Under the pieces are notes generated by a model. The model saw only the letters and a program-made list of their open reading frames with translations, was not told the origin of the DNA and ran no database searches. A DNA stretch of 64,000 bases, from positions 1 to 64,000 of the forward strand of contig JALQPE010002464.1 of NCBI GenBank assembly GCA_030407315.1, read 5' to 3'. The DNA is from Asparagopsis taxiformis. Lineage: Eukaryota; Rhodophyta; Florideophyceae; Bonnemaisoniales; Bonnemaisoniaceae. A program made the position numbers and the translations under genes. Below are positions 1 to 10,769 of this stretch, piece by piece (the first letter of the stretch is position 1; each line of letters begins with the position of its first letter).

Positions 1-826
1 ATGTTTTTTCCCTATTCTGAGGTAGTATGAGGACTGGTTATAAGAAATCTGTACGGTAGAGCAGGAAAAAGTAGGTATCGAATGGAGGTGTGCACCGTGA
101 GAGGAAGCGGGGATAGGTAGCTGAAAATGCGTTCTAGAGTGGTCATTGGGGGTGTTGAGGTACAGTACGGGGGGAGGTGAGCACCAAATGGAAGGGGGTG
201 TGAGCGAGAGGATGAAAAAATAAAGACAAAATTGAGTCGACCGACAAGGAAAAATAGAGTGGTCGCCGTGATGGATGCGGACATCCATGTCGAGCAAGGC
301 GGGCAGAAATTTCTGGGGTCGAAATTTTTGAATTTCTGAACGGCGCCCGTCCTAGGTTGACATAGACATGGCGGAAGTCCATCCCGAGGGGGACATCCGT
401 GGGACTAGAAACAATGAATGTCGTCCTAGTAATACTAGACGTACTAGACCGCATGGACGTCCGGATCTAGGCGGACATCCAAAAATACTGGAGAACATGG
501 ACGTCCGCCTAGTAATACTAGGTGTACTAGAGGTTGTGGACGTCCGCGTCCATTTCCGAGAACACAGACGCAGTTCACAGATGATAATGAAGAAGAATAA
601 ATCTAAATCGCAGCACTCTATTGATAATGTACTACATGATAAGGCTTCTAGTCAACGTCACATTACTGCACTAATTTCAAACCATCCTCCATTACGCCAA
701 AAACCGTTATCAGCAGTGGCTGCATGGCGCCGCTCCATGCCCCCATACTGTGGGGCATTGATTTCGACATCAGGTTGCACTCAGGGTCCAGCATAGGGTC
801 AACGACGACGAAAAGTTCTGCGCCAA
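1..826. other. Non-coding flank downstream of A3
   Basis: No convincing coding frame is seen. The stretch is downstream (in the minus direction) of gene A3. Its main structure is the pair of palindrome-bearing repeats at 425-546, listed separately. Short open frames here lack any recognisable domain. Confidence 0.5.
425..546. repeat. Two 39-bp repeats with CTAGTAATACTAG palindrome
   Basis: Copies at 425-463 and 508-546 are 83 bp apart. Each begins CCTAGTAATACTAG, continues with GTACTAGA and ends TGGACGTCCG. CTAGTAATACTAG (426-438 and 509-521) is a perfect inverted repeat around one central base, and GGACGTCC is also palindromic. The position at the end of a cassette parallels the palindrome arrays beside cassettes 1 and 2, but the motif is different. 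Confidence 0.75.
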
Positions 827-2960
827 TTAGTCTTGCGCAATCACACAATCCATTACAGCACCGAGGTTTGACGTAATATGCGATTGAATCCAATCCTCGG
901 ACACTAGAACAAGTGATGAGCAGCGGTTTACATCATCAACGACATGAACAATTCCAGACCCCCTCCCGCTTTGCCACACTTCGACAGCCTCTCTCGTCAC
1001 AATACGGCTTGCAAACACATGCCGTGACTGTGCACTAGTCCGCTGTTCGCTCTCGACGACGTCCGTTTCTTCCCTTGCTTGCGAGCCTTGGAGACAAGAC
1101 ATGCAGTACACCACCATACCAACTAATTGCTGAAAAGCTACCCCCACATATTGACTGTACCGCCTTGTAAACTCCTTCTGCCGTGCACCTCCTTTCCCCT
1201 TCGGTTCATCCAAACACCTCACAGTAGTCACTAGCCAAGCATCCAGGCGCGCCAGCGTTAGTATGCTCGTCTCTATGTCCATTACTTGTTCTGGTCGTAT
1301 CGAATAACCCCTGAAGATGTCCAGCACATTCACAGCTACTCGGTTGTTAAACCATGCATCACCATTCACTTCCATTTCGAAGCTGTCAGGAACCATGCCT
1401 TTGCTGTATCGCAGCTCTGAGAACGGTGCCGTTCGCCACCTCCCCATATCCAAATCACCGTTGCTTTCCCGTTTCAAAAGCTTCTCAGACGCTTCGCGCT
1501 TTTGATCCTCTCGCTCATCCATCTCAGCTCGCGTCGTCAGCATCGTGCATCTAGACATTAATTTCGTGTACCCCAGCGAACCGAACAATCTGTCCCTCGC
1601 ATTACGCTTCCGTGCACTCATCACGTCGGACAGTTTCTGCGTCACCTTCACTTTCAATTCCTTGCTCCCCGCCACAGCCTCTTGACAGCACACACGCTGC
1701 TCCTCATCGGAAAACACATCACACCACGGACTTTGACGCAGTACGTGTCGCACCAAGTCATTCAGCAGATCACTCTCGTCTCTGTACGAAGGTGTATACC
1801 ACTGCAGATTCTTGATGATGTAGCCCGGAGGGGTAGCAATATATCCTACACCGTTTTCGCTCCAAAGTGTCCCTTCTACCGGCTCTACCTCGATGGTACG
1901 TCCAGTCCAACGTCTCTGCGTTTGTTCCGCTATAGGGTACAGCTCCATAGTCTCGTTCTTGCACCACTTTGTCAGGTTTCCTCAACCGCCCTAAGAACTC
2001 CAAGGTATTTCACAGGAATGGCTTTCTGTATTTTCGACTTACCGCCACCGTGATCACTGATTCTACCTGTTCTCGCAATTGCAGTAAGGCTGGCATTTTC
2101 CGCCTGCAGAGTTTTCACCTTAGCCTCCAACGCAACTATCTCCGTGGTGAGCGCCTTGTTTGCTATGTCCTGGCTAAACACTTTTTTTTCCAGCTCCGCG
2201 ATCTTCTTCTTCTGCGCATTGATGCGACTCGCCATTAAATCGATGGATTCCGGCGGATGCAACCTCTCTGCCCTCACCGTCCCCCCATCTCCCACGCTAT
2301 CGGGATTATGATGTCCTCTATCGGCAATAGCCTGACGTCGCGGGGCGTTACGCGCATATTTGGCACCAATGACAGTCTGTTGTGACGAGGCCCGCACTCC
2401 GGCTGCTCTCTCCCCTCAGTACCACCTGACCGCCGATGATAGTTGGCATCCTGTGAACGTTGCTCAGAAACAACATCCCTTGCCGCTATCCTCGGGTCCC
2501 TGACTGCATTACCTGCTGGGGCTGATGTACTCGGCATAGTTGGCGCAGTGGGGGTCACAGCCTCCAGTGTCTCGCGAACCCCCGGCTGGGACTCCGTCTG
2601 CAGTACCTCCGCATCTGCCAACCCGGGAGGAACTACCTTTGCCATAGCACTCTGCCGCAATTCCAACATGTTTTGAGCCACTATCATGTCATCATCATGA
2701 TGTTCACTGTCCCTGCGAGCACGCTTGCCTCGGTCAAGCCCCATCTCTCTCCGCGCCGTTCCTCCTTCCTCACTTTCTCGCTGCGGATCCCCAGTTCTGC
2801 GCCGGTCCGTCTTGCGACTACCGGACCGCGGTTCAATGCTGCCGGTAGGCCCACACCGCTTCTTCGCACGGGATTGTCGGGCACTCGATACAGCAGCTGC
2901 TGACCGGGTTTTCTGGAGGCCCGGAGGCTTTGGAGCTTTCTTCGCAATACGCGGCGGCAT
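827..2960 (-). pseudogene. A3: degraded family-A coiled-coil protein
   Basis: The product is not recognised. Three minus-strand blocks lie in different frames: a basic, low-complexity N-terminal part (start methionine at 2960, PPRIAKKAPKPPG), a coiled coil (about 1972-2390, LEKKV and LEAKVKTLQAEN heptads) and a C-terminal block (827-1948). The last block matches the proteins at 53929-55452 and 48855-50372 by eye: a K-rich helix followed by a region that aligns RPEQVM with RPEERK, then an R-R-containing hydrophobic helix. The frame changes mean either frameshifts or undetected introns; decay is more likely because the neighbouring C3 gene is broken too. The methyltransferase-SET gene C3 lies upstream on the same strand. 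Confidence 0.5.
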
Positions 2961-3041
2961 AATGAAGCCTTCCCGGAAGCGATGGAAGGATTGAGTTGCA
3001 CGAGATACAAAAAAATTGCTGTATAGTGTCGGTAACCACAA

Positions 3042-3618
3042 CGGTCTGCGATGAACGTTCAGGTCAGGTCAAGTACCGGAGAATACGCCAACAGCCCAGA
3101 TTGTATACGGTAGGCAGTCATCAACAGTATTTAATGAGGTACAATTACAGTTGTCGAGCTAGGCCGCGAGCACCCCTATGTCCGGAAGACGTCCTGATTT
3201 GAATTAAAATTTGGGCTATTCTCAAAAACATGCACATGTGAACATGTTTTTGAGATGGGGGTGTGCCGTACGGCACAATCGACCCGCTGAAATCGATGTT
3301 TTTTGCAATATTTTTTCTGCCCTGAATTGTAGAATTTCTGGGCTGGACAGCAATGCAACTGAGCTGGACATCCACCGGGCGTCCATTTCAACTTGGTCTT
3401 GTATTTTGCATCTGCACGCATAACAGCAACCAAGCAGTCAGGTTCACTGCTCGGACGAAGTGCACCTAGAGTGTGAACGATTGGTTTTTGACAGGCGAGT
3501 ACTGCTCAATAGGTTTCACCCTGGACTAATGGTGGCTGGACATGCTGCATTATATGATATACTTCAACTCTGGAACGTAGCTTTATTTGTAGTCGAAATG
3601 AAAACATCTTTCGTGACC
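3042..3618. other. Intergenic region with hairpin (C3 / A3)
   Basis: This spacer lies between the 3' end of C3 and the 5' end of A3, both minus strand. It holds a perfect 12-bp inverted repeat, CTCAAAAACATG at 3221-3232 and CATGTTTTTGAG at 3243-3254, with a 10-nt loop. The sequence around it is AT-rich. No gene is seen. The hairpin could be part of a 3' end signal or a small repeat; its role is unknown. Confidence 0.5.
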
Positions 3619-5146
3619 CTAATTCCATGCTCTAAACGCTGTCCCATAATGAACGTAGAGCTCCTGCCCCGGACAGATATCGCGGATTGCACGTACTACA
3701 ATGATCTTCGGATTTTCTAGGTCCTTCGCCTTGAGCTTCTTCCCCGTCGAACCGCTGCTGTAGTTCTCGACAAACTCGACGTTGGCCATCCGCCTGGTGT
3801 CTTCCGCCGGAGTGTCCTCACCTCGCAAATACCGCGGGTCGTTGATGAACTGCGCCGAACAGAACGGAGCCGGAACAATCCAAATTGGATGCTCGATGTT
3901 TTCGTCGTCCTCTGCTGTTGCATACAGCTTGATGGCATACATCAAGAATGTTTCCTTCGTTATCGCCATGTGACCCTCTCCGTACGCGAACCTCATCGAC
4001 TCCTTGCTCATATCAGAGTACACAACAGTTCCGTAGTATGCACATACTTCGTCGCCAACATTAAATGTCTGTTCAGCGAAGAGCCCTCTTCCTGCATTTG
4101 GATGCTTAATCAGCGATGGTCGAACGCTCAATTTTTTCGCAACACAATCGTGTGCCCGCATCACGCGAGGGTTTTCAGTTTGCAACCAGCGGCGCAGGGA
4201 AGGTGGCCAATAATGTACCGGTTTTTCCATGTGCTCGTGCGACGCAATCGACTCTGGGCACAGCTGCCAGAGGTACTGCCGAATATATTTCGGGAACCTC
4301 TGGTACAGGGGAAGCCAGGTGGGGGTTCGATGATCCTGCGTTCCCTCTGTGTACGCATCGTGACAGAGGGGGACGCCAAGAACTTCTCAGCACTCTGTTT
4401 CGCTTCTGTCGTGACCCTCATGTCAGTGTTGTTTGAAAGAATTACACGTGACATGACTGCACACAGCTTTGGAAGCGATCGTGCCACACACAATTTGTCC
4501 ATGTCACTGCCGACGAAAACACGGTGCTCAGGCAAGCTCATAGCTTCTTTTCCCGTTGCGAAAGTGCCAGAGAATGGATCGACAACAATATCACCAGGCT
4601 GTGAATGCTGGCTGATCAACTCCATCATGAGAGCGACGCTCTTCTGCTCTGCACGAACTCTGACCGTAGCACCGGTTGTGCTCCTTGTTCGCCACACCAT
4701 CTCATTCGAATCGATGGCGGGCATATTGATGGTGACGTTGCACCACGCCGGGTACGTGCCGTCCATGTATCCGTGGTTCCTATAGGCCACCATCTCGCTT
4801 CCAGTCTTGAACGGAACACCTCGCTTCCAGAAGTGGATAGCGACCTCTGCCATGTTCATGCGTTGGTACCTCTTCCGCCCCGGCATTTGATAGAGGTGCC
4901 CAGGTAATCGGACAAACAACAGAGGTACCTCGTCAACGAAGAAAACTGAATTCCGAACGACGTCCTCGTCCTCCTCGTCCTCGTCCTCCTCTCCTCCTCA
5001 TCCGCAACTTTCTTCGCCACTGTGCTGCGATGCTTCGGAGTCCGAATTCATGGACGTAACCTCTTCTTCATCCGACCCGTCATCACTGGCAGCAGCATCG
5101 GTTGGGCTTCTTCTGACTGCGGTCCTTTGTACGTTTCCAAGTAATG
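3619..5146 (-). pseudogene. C3, 3' part: DNA methyltransferase (SAM-binding half) plus SET domain
   Basis: This is the downstream part of a gene whose upstream part is at 32181-32548; retrotransposon RE1 separates the two. The frame ending at 4161 carries the SAM-binding motif VVDPFSGT (about 4580), preceded by a stretch matching the target-recognition region of C2 (VPLLFVRLPG against VPLILSRRPY). A frame change near 4200 leads into a SET domain (3619-4230) with HPNAGRGLFAEQ, VCAYYGTVVY, FINDPRYL and a final GQELYVHYGT. In SET proteins these segments bind SAM and the lysine channel. An acidic D/E-rich linker at about 4960-5030 has lost its frame. Compared with C2 the domain order is the same, but there are at least two frame changes besides the insertion, so the gene is dead or nearly so. 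Confidence 0.75.
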
Positions 5147-5811
5147 TGTGGAACGATAGTTCGGAGGACGTAGTAGCTGGTACGAGCCAGTGGACACGCT
5201 GTCCTTACGAAACGAAACGAGCAGTCCACCCGCTGGTGTTTGACTGTATTGTTAGAACGGTAGAAGGTAGAGTGGTTAGCGAGTAGACACGAGCGTCACG
5301 ACGCAACAATCCACGCGAGGATTACGTTAGCAAACGAGGTGGTACGTCACCGGAGGCGCTCTCAACCAAGCCCGGAGGCACTACACGCAATCAGCCTTAC
5401 GTGCGGCGATGGGTAGGGAGTACGCAGCTCGACGGAGACGAAGCCTCGCTAGGCAAAACGTAAACGTAAAACGTAGAAGTCAGTCGTAGACTAGAGCCGT
5501 TGCTCGTTCGATGTATTGTCCCCTTTCCCTCCCGGCACGATGCCAATACCTATATGGCCACGATGGCATCGCTTTACAGTGTAAACACTGTTCGTAACGT
5601 CCCCGAATGGGAAAGGACCTTGTGGGTCACACGTAGGGACCCGTTGGTCCGTTGGCCGTTGCCAGTACGTTCGTTGCACACGTGTGCCGGTTGCGCGCGC
5701 GCATGCGCCAGCAATGTTCGTGCATTGCTGTCGCCGGTCGTGTCCGCCGAAATTCGAATTCCGCGGAAAAACGTAAATATTTGCAATTTCGGAATTGCCA
5801 CGTATACTACA
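5147..5811 (-). repeat. RE1 3' LTR
   Basis: This 665-bp repeat reads TG...CA in both orientations (plus-strand start TGTGGAACG, end TATACTACA). It matches 31514-32180 almost perfectly; differences include small changes near 5175-5215 and single substitutions such as GATG against GACG near 5509. The outer flank 5142-5146 is TAATG, identical to 32181-32185. Confidence 0.93.
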
Positions 5812-6262
5812 CAGCCCCACCCCCACACGTGGACGTCCCGGCCACGCGAGGCCCGTCAGGACGCGCCTGAGACATGGGGCCGTGGCGCCTCTTCGGGTAC
5901 AACTGCGGACGTGGCAGTTGTCCCGAAAAATCTCGTTTAAACGTACGCGGCCCGGTTGGCTGATCGAATCGCCACGGCGCCGGAGCGCGCGCGTGCGCTC
6001 CGGCTCTTTCGTAATCATCGCGGCCCGCCCGTTGGCATCGTACGTCAATGCCTCGCTTAGGCGTTTCCCTGCAACGAATGCAGTGTCCAATTCCACCACG
6101 CGGGTGTGCTTCAATTCAGCGCGATACGAGCGCAGGCCGCGGCCCTTTCGTGAATCTGCCAGAGGGCATTACGACAACGGTCGTCCGAAGGTTATTTAAG
6201 CCGCGGCTTAACGTGATAGCGATCGTCGCTCACCCTTCCTCTCACCATCGTCATCCAGGCCG
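5812..6262. promoter_or_regulatory. Polypurine tract and putative antisense promoter
   Basis: In RE1 orientation, the sequence abutting the 3' LTR is purine-rich (complement of 5812-5829), as expected for the plus-strand priming tract. On the plus strand a TATA-like TTATTTAAG lies at about 6190-6198, some 65 bp before the first ATG of the antisense frame at 6263 and 210 bp before the second at 6407. This suggests the antisense gene has its own promoter; the promoter role is inference from position and sequence. Confidence 0.4.
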
Positions 6263-8608
6263 TTGCCTTTCGTTCTCCCTTACCTTTTTCCCCCGCTGGG
6301 TACTACTACCTCCGTTCCTTTCGTTCTCTTGTTTCGTCTAGCCCGCGTGGCCCTCGTTCTCGTGCTCGTTGCACTGTTCGTCTTCGTTGCGTACGAACTG
6401 ACCACGATGGTCACTACGCGTAGCACTGATACCCACACTCCGCGGCCCGCCGGCTCTGCTGGAGGTGGAGCGAGGAACCCTTCGCAGGGCGCTCCCTCCC
6501 TCGTCGGGGCCGGTGCGCCGCCAGCGACGGAAGCGTCCGTCGCGCCCGCCCCATCCGTTAGGGCGGGCCAAGCTGTTGCTTCGCAGGCCGTCGCCTCTTC
6601 GTCTCGCCCGATGGCTCCGTCTCGCCTGGTGGCTTCCGTGACGCCTGCCGAGGTTGCTAGGGCCGATGCCCCACGGGATGATGACGCAACGGCGTCCGAC
6701 TCGGGGAATTCGTCACCCGTCATTCCGGCTGTCGCGGCCCCGTCGACGGGTGTAGCCGCGATGGCAGCGGCCGCTCGTTCGCGTCGTGCTGTGGCGGCGG
6801 CCCGCACGGGCGTGCCTCGTCGTGATGGCTCGCCGCGTTCTCCTCGCCAGGATCCCTCGCCGGAGGGTGGTGACCCCGTTGGGACAGTCGGCACCGCCTC
6901 ACGTGGCGGTGCGGCGCTAAACGTAGGCGTCCTAACCCACGCGTGGGCTGCGTTGCCTCGCGTGGGTATCACGGATGACGATCTCGCCACGTTGGCCAGA
7001 GATCGTCTGGACGCCCGCGCGGTCGTCGACTATATGCGTTCCGCCGAGGATACGTGGGGGCGGGCAGCCGGGCGTCGTTTCGCCAACGGGCCACCGGGAT
7101 CGGAACGTTACCAGATCCCGGCGTCGATACGTTGCGACCGCTCGTGGTTGCGTGACGTCAACGACGCGATCTACGTCGATCGTATGGACGCCTTCCTGTG
7201 GAAGGGGACGCCCGAGGAACCGCCGTTCATCTCGGTGGCGTCCGTCTTCGTATGTCCGCGGACACTTTCCGAAAGGCAACGTGCCGAATGGAAGACTGCT
7301 CTTTCGTTGAGCGTCATCTCCAAAAGCGTCGTGTCGTACGACGACCATTTCGTGCTCCGTCACGTGAACGCGGACGACTACCGCGTGTCGCACGCGTCAG
7401 CTCCGTGGGTCGTCCCGAGCGAGCTCTACTTCCCGCCGTTGCCGGAAGTAGTAGAGGAGTTTCCGTACCCCCGTGGGTCGTCCACGTTGCTACCACGCGT
7501 GGTACATTATTTTACCGATGCCGTGAAGGACGCGCCTGCCCCCGTGAAGGAACGTTTCCTCATGGCCGTGGATATCGAACACGCAGCGATGCTCGCATGC
7601 TCGCTGTTCGTGGAACGTCGTGTGTTCGGGCGCGCGTGCCTACTGCCGGAGTCCACGTTGGACTTCCTGGCCGACTACGAGATGCTTCGTGCAATCCCGG
7701 TGGACGGTTCCGACACGTTCGTCTCCGTTACCAGCGCGTTGGCTGAGGTTCGCGGCGCCCTTGCGTTGGGGCCGGAGTATCGGGTTATACGTCCCGATTA
7801 CGCAAGCGGCGATAACCAGGAGTTCGTCTCCGTGCGCAGCGATGGGGCTTACGTGCCGCGGGTCGCTTCCCGTTCCGAACGCCGTCGTGGCAATCGTACC
7901 GGTTATTTCGGTGGCCTCGGGGGCAACGAGCGCCCCCGAGGGACGCGTTCTGGCCGTCGTGGCCATCAAAACGAAGCGCCGCGTGCGCCGGATCCTCGAG
8001 AGATCGTGCCACGCGAGGCTACGGGAGGGGGCAGCGTTGCCCGCGTCGGTCGTCCGGATGTGGCCACGCCGGCCGAGCGCGCGCCACGGTTCGTGAGCCT
8101 GGACGACCGCGTCTCCGATGAGGATGCCCGTCGGCTTCTCGGTACGTCGATGGCCGCTCCGCCTCGTGCGGACGGCTGGGTTATTCGTTCCCTCATTACG
8201 TCCGTGGCTCGCGCAGCCGAAGAGTTCAGGGCCCAGACGTTGGACCTGACTGCCCGCTTGGCAACGGAACGCGCGATTTCCGAGCGTCTTGCCGCGGCGA
8301 CTCGTAGTTACGCGCCGCCCGTTGGCGTTCGTAATGAACCTTATGGATACGCAAGTGGCGGCGGCTACGGAAACCCCGTTGGGTATGGCCACGCGACGGC
8401 GTACCCTTCGGATACGCGCAGTCACGGGACTGTGGATCCTTACGCTAGGGACCCCGCGTCGCGTCGCGAGCGAGCCCCCGTGGCCACGCAGACCGTCGAT
8501 CCGTACGCGCCGGGCTTCGTTCAGCCCAGTCGCAGCCGCAGCCACGATAGCCGCGGCGAAGGCCCTGGTCCGTATGACCCTGCGGGCAAGCGTTCTCGTC
8601 GCTACTAG
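6263..8608 (+). CDS. RE1 antisense ORF, unknown product
   Basis: A 781-codon frame runs opposite to gag-pol, between pol and the 3' LTR. From the first ATG (6263) the product would start with a hydrophobic segment (about residues 18-46, rich in V, L, A, F) that could span a membrane; the alternative ATG at 6407 removes it and starts MVTTRSTD. The middle (about residues 230-560) looks like a folded domain with many W, Y and F residues. The tail is disordered, with G/Y-rich repeats (GYASGGGYGNPVGYG) and a final basic SR-type stretch ending KRSRRY. No zinc knuckle, protease or envelope fusion motif is visible. Antisense frames in this position are known in some plant Ty3/gypsy lineages, but I recognise no homology here. 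It could be gag-like or regulatory. Confidence 0.55.
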   Translation: MPFVLPYLFPPLGTTTSVPFVLLFRLARVALVLVLVALFVFVAYELTTMVTTRSTDTHTPRPAGSAGGGARNPSQGAPSLVGAGAPPATEASVAPAPSVRAGQAVASQAVASSSRPMAPSRLVASVTPAEVARADAPRDDDATASDSGNSSPVIPAVAAPSTGVAAMAAAARSRRAVAAARTGVPRRDGSPRSPRQDPSPEGGDPVGTVGTASRGGAALNVGVLTHAWAALPRVGITDDDLATLARDRLDARAVVDYMRSAEDTWGRAAGRRFANGPPGSERYQIPASIRCDRSWLRDVNDAIYVDRMDAFLWKGTPEEPPFISVASVFVCPRTLSERQRAEWKTALSLSVISKSVVSYDDHFVLRHVNADDYRVSHASAPWVVPSELYFPPLPEVVEEFPYPRGSSTLLPRVVHYFTDAVKDAPAPVKERFLMAVDIEHAAMLACSLFVERRVFGRACLLPESTLDFLADYEMLRAIPVDGSDTFVSVTSALAEVRGALALGPEYRVIRPDYASGDNQEFVSVRSDGAYVPRVASRSERRRGNRTGYFGGLGGNERPRGTRSGRRGHQNEAPRAPDPREIVPREATGGGSVARVGRPDVATPAERAPRFVSLDDRVSDEDARRLLGTSMAAPPRADGWVIRSLITSVARAAEEFRAQTLDLTARLATERAISERLAAATRSYAPPVGVRNEPYGYASGGGYGNPVGYGHATAYPSDTRSHGTVDPYARDPASRRERAPVATQTVDPYAPGFVQPSRSRSHDSRGEGPGPYDPAGKRSRRY

Positions 8609-10769
8609 GTCGTTCCTAGGTTAGTTCGTAGGCCACGTCGGCTCTAGCATCGTGTTACTTCGTAAACTTCGTCTTGTTTCTTTGCGTAATCGCATGGCTC
8701 CGTTGAGCTTCGTAATTTGCGTTTGGCAGGTCGTCTGCAGTGGGGGAGGGGTTAGCGTTAAGCCCCTCCCCACAATTTTTTGTTGTGGCGTCTACCCCGT
8801 CGGGTGTCGTAAGGCTTACGTAGCCCGTGCTTCGAGTTCGCGGCGGCGCGTGCCCGTTGGCAGGTTCGTAACACACGCAACTATTCGGCAAAGCGGCGGC
8901 GCGTAGCGGCGGCTTTTCACTGCGAGTGGTACGTTAACCTCGATCGTAGAGCCCGTTGGCGTGCGTATCATTTAGTAACTAACTCGGAAATCGTTTCCGC
9001 CGTCGTTTCTCGTTCGGATAACCCCGTCGGGTGTCGAATTTCGTTGAGCGTTCGAGCTCTTTGGCACGTAGCACGTCGGTGCCAATTTTAATTTGCTCCG
9101 ATGAGCTGGGCGAAAAATTCGCCAAACGTCAGGCCGACTCGCGCGTGAGTTGGCTTGACGTTTCACGCCGTTGCGTGTACGCGGCAGTGCGTCGTGGTGC
9201 GTCGCAGTTCCGTTGACAACGTCTTTGCCGGCGGGCTTGGCTTTTCGTATAGCCGTTAACACCGTTAGCGCCGTCGCGCTTCACGTTCCCGCGGCTTCAC
9301 GTTAGCCGGTGGCGCAACCGTTGCGCTGGTCCGCTTCGCGTGGTGGCGTCGTTCGCCGCGGCGTCCGAGGGGCGTTTCGTTAGCTCATCCTTTATGTGGT
9401 GCGACGTGCACCTGGGCATACGTAATGCTCGCCCTCTACGCCGTTGTGTAATTTCGTTTATTCGCCTTGCGAACCCGACGGGGACGCGATTGACGGAGTC
9501 GTTTCGCATGCCCGCAGGTGGTTGAGGCTGCTACGTGAGCCAACTTTTCGTCGGCTCGTTGCCTTCAGCTGTGCCGTTTACGTTGGCTACCAGCTTGTAC
9601 GCCGTTGCGTATTCGTATTTCGTTTCGTACGTTCGGCCCGTTGGCGTGCGTCGTTATCATTAGCGACGTCCGCGTACGCGCTCGTATCCTGGCCGACGTG
9701 GCCGGTGGCGCGCGCGCCTTCGAATTCGAACGGGGTCTAAGCTCGTTAGTTTCTTGTTTTGCGACGCGGACGTGCGCGTCTTAGCCTTCGTGACCGTACG
9801 TGGTCTACTAGACCGGGTAGTACCCGCCTTTCGGGTTTGTTCGTGCGTTTCGACTAGCCGGCGGGCTTTTCGCTTTCGCGCGTCGTTCGTTATGCCCGCG
9901 TGGCAGGACACCGTTGTGTCGTTCCGTGGTTGCCGTACGTGGCTACCGTGTTCGGCGTCGTGCCTCACGATGGCGATTCGGTTCGCCGTCCGTCGTCGCG
10001 GCCTCGTTGGCTCGTCGTTCGCACGCTTTACTCGCGCGCTTCGTGCGCTGAGACCCGTTGGTCTAATTCGTTGGCTAACGTATAGCTTCGTTCCGCTTCG
10101 TGCGGGAAGTTTCGTAATGAGGCCGTTGCCATCTTCGTTGGGGACGCGTCCGTCCTACGTCGTTTCTCCGCCTTCCGGCGTCACGTTGCCGTTAGCTCGC
10201 GAGCTTGGCGTTGACCTCGTTGGTCGATGCGACTCGTTGTCAGCGGTTGTCCACGGGGACGTACGATGGCTCACACGTCATGCCAAAATTACGAAATTTT
10301 CGGGGCACGCGTGCCCCGAGATTTGGCCAGATTAGCGCACTGTAATCGGCCCGATTTTTCGTACCGTTCGTCCATGGCCCGCTGGCCCTATCGTCATTTT
10401 TCGCGCGAAAACTCTGACGTGATGTCCGTCCGTGGCCCGTGATGTCGTCATCGTTGCCTGTGGGACGGACAACACTGTCGAGCCAGTCGTGGCTCTTCAC
10501 ATCGTGTGAATCGTCCGCGCGTGGACTCGTCGTCCAATCTTTCGTTGGCGCTCGTGCCCCCACCAACGTATGGTGTCGAGAAAGAATAGAGCGACGGCTC
10601 TAGCACGCATCACGCCCCCCCAACGCAAGGGTGGACGTCCCGGCCACTCGTTGTGCCTTCGCTTGTGGTTCGTGCGGCTCGTCGCCTTCGTTTGTTGCAT
10701 CGTGCAACGTCGCGCACGCGTGCGCTTAACTCGACGCTCGTGTGCGTTTTCGGGGGCCGTCGTGGCCTT
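8609..10769. other. RE1 long non-coding 3' region
   Basis: These 2.2 kb lie between the antisense frame and the pol stop. No frame longer than about 220 codons is credible. The text is CpG-rich and full of short recurrent words, especially CCCGTTGGC and CCCGTCGGG (for example near 8790, 8850, 8953, 9022 and 9636). It may hold untranslated sequence of both transcripts or packaging signals; nothing more specific can be supported. Confidence 0.5.

Noticed and set aside
827..1948. A3 C-terminal block as an independent gene
   Set aside because: It matches only the C-terminal half of A1/A2, and the expected coiled-coil part lies directly upstream in another frame.
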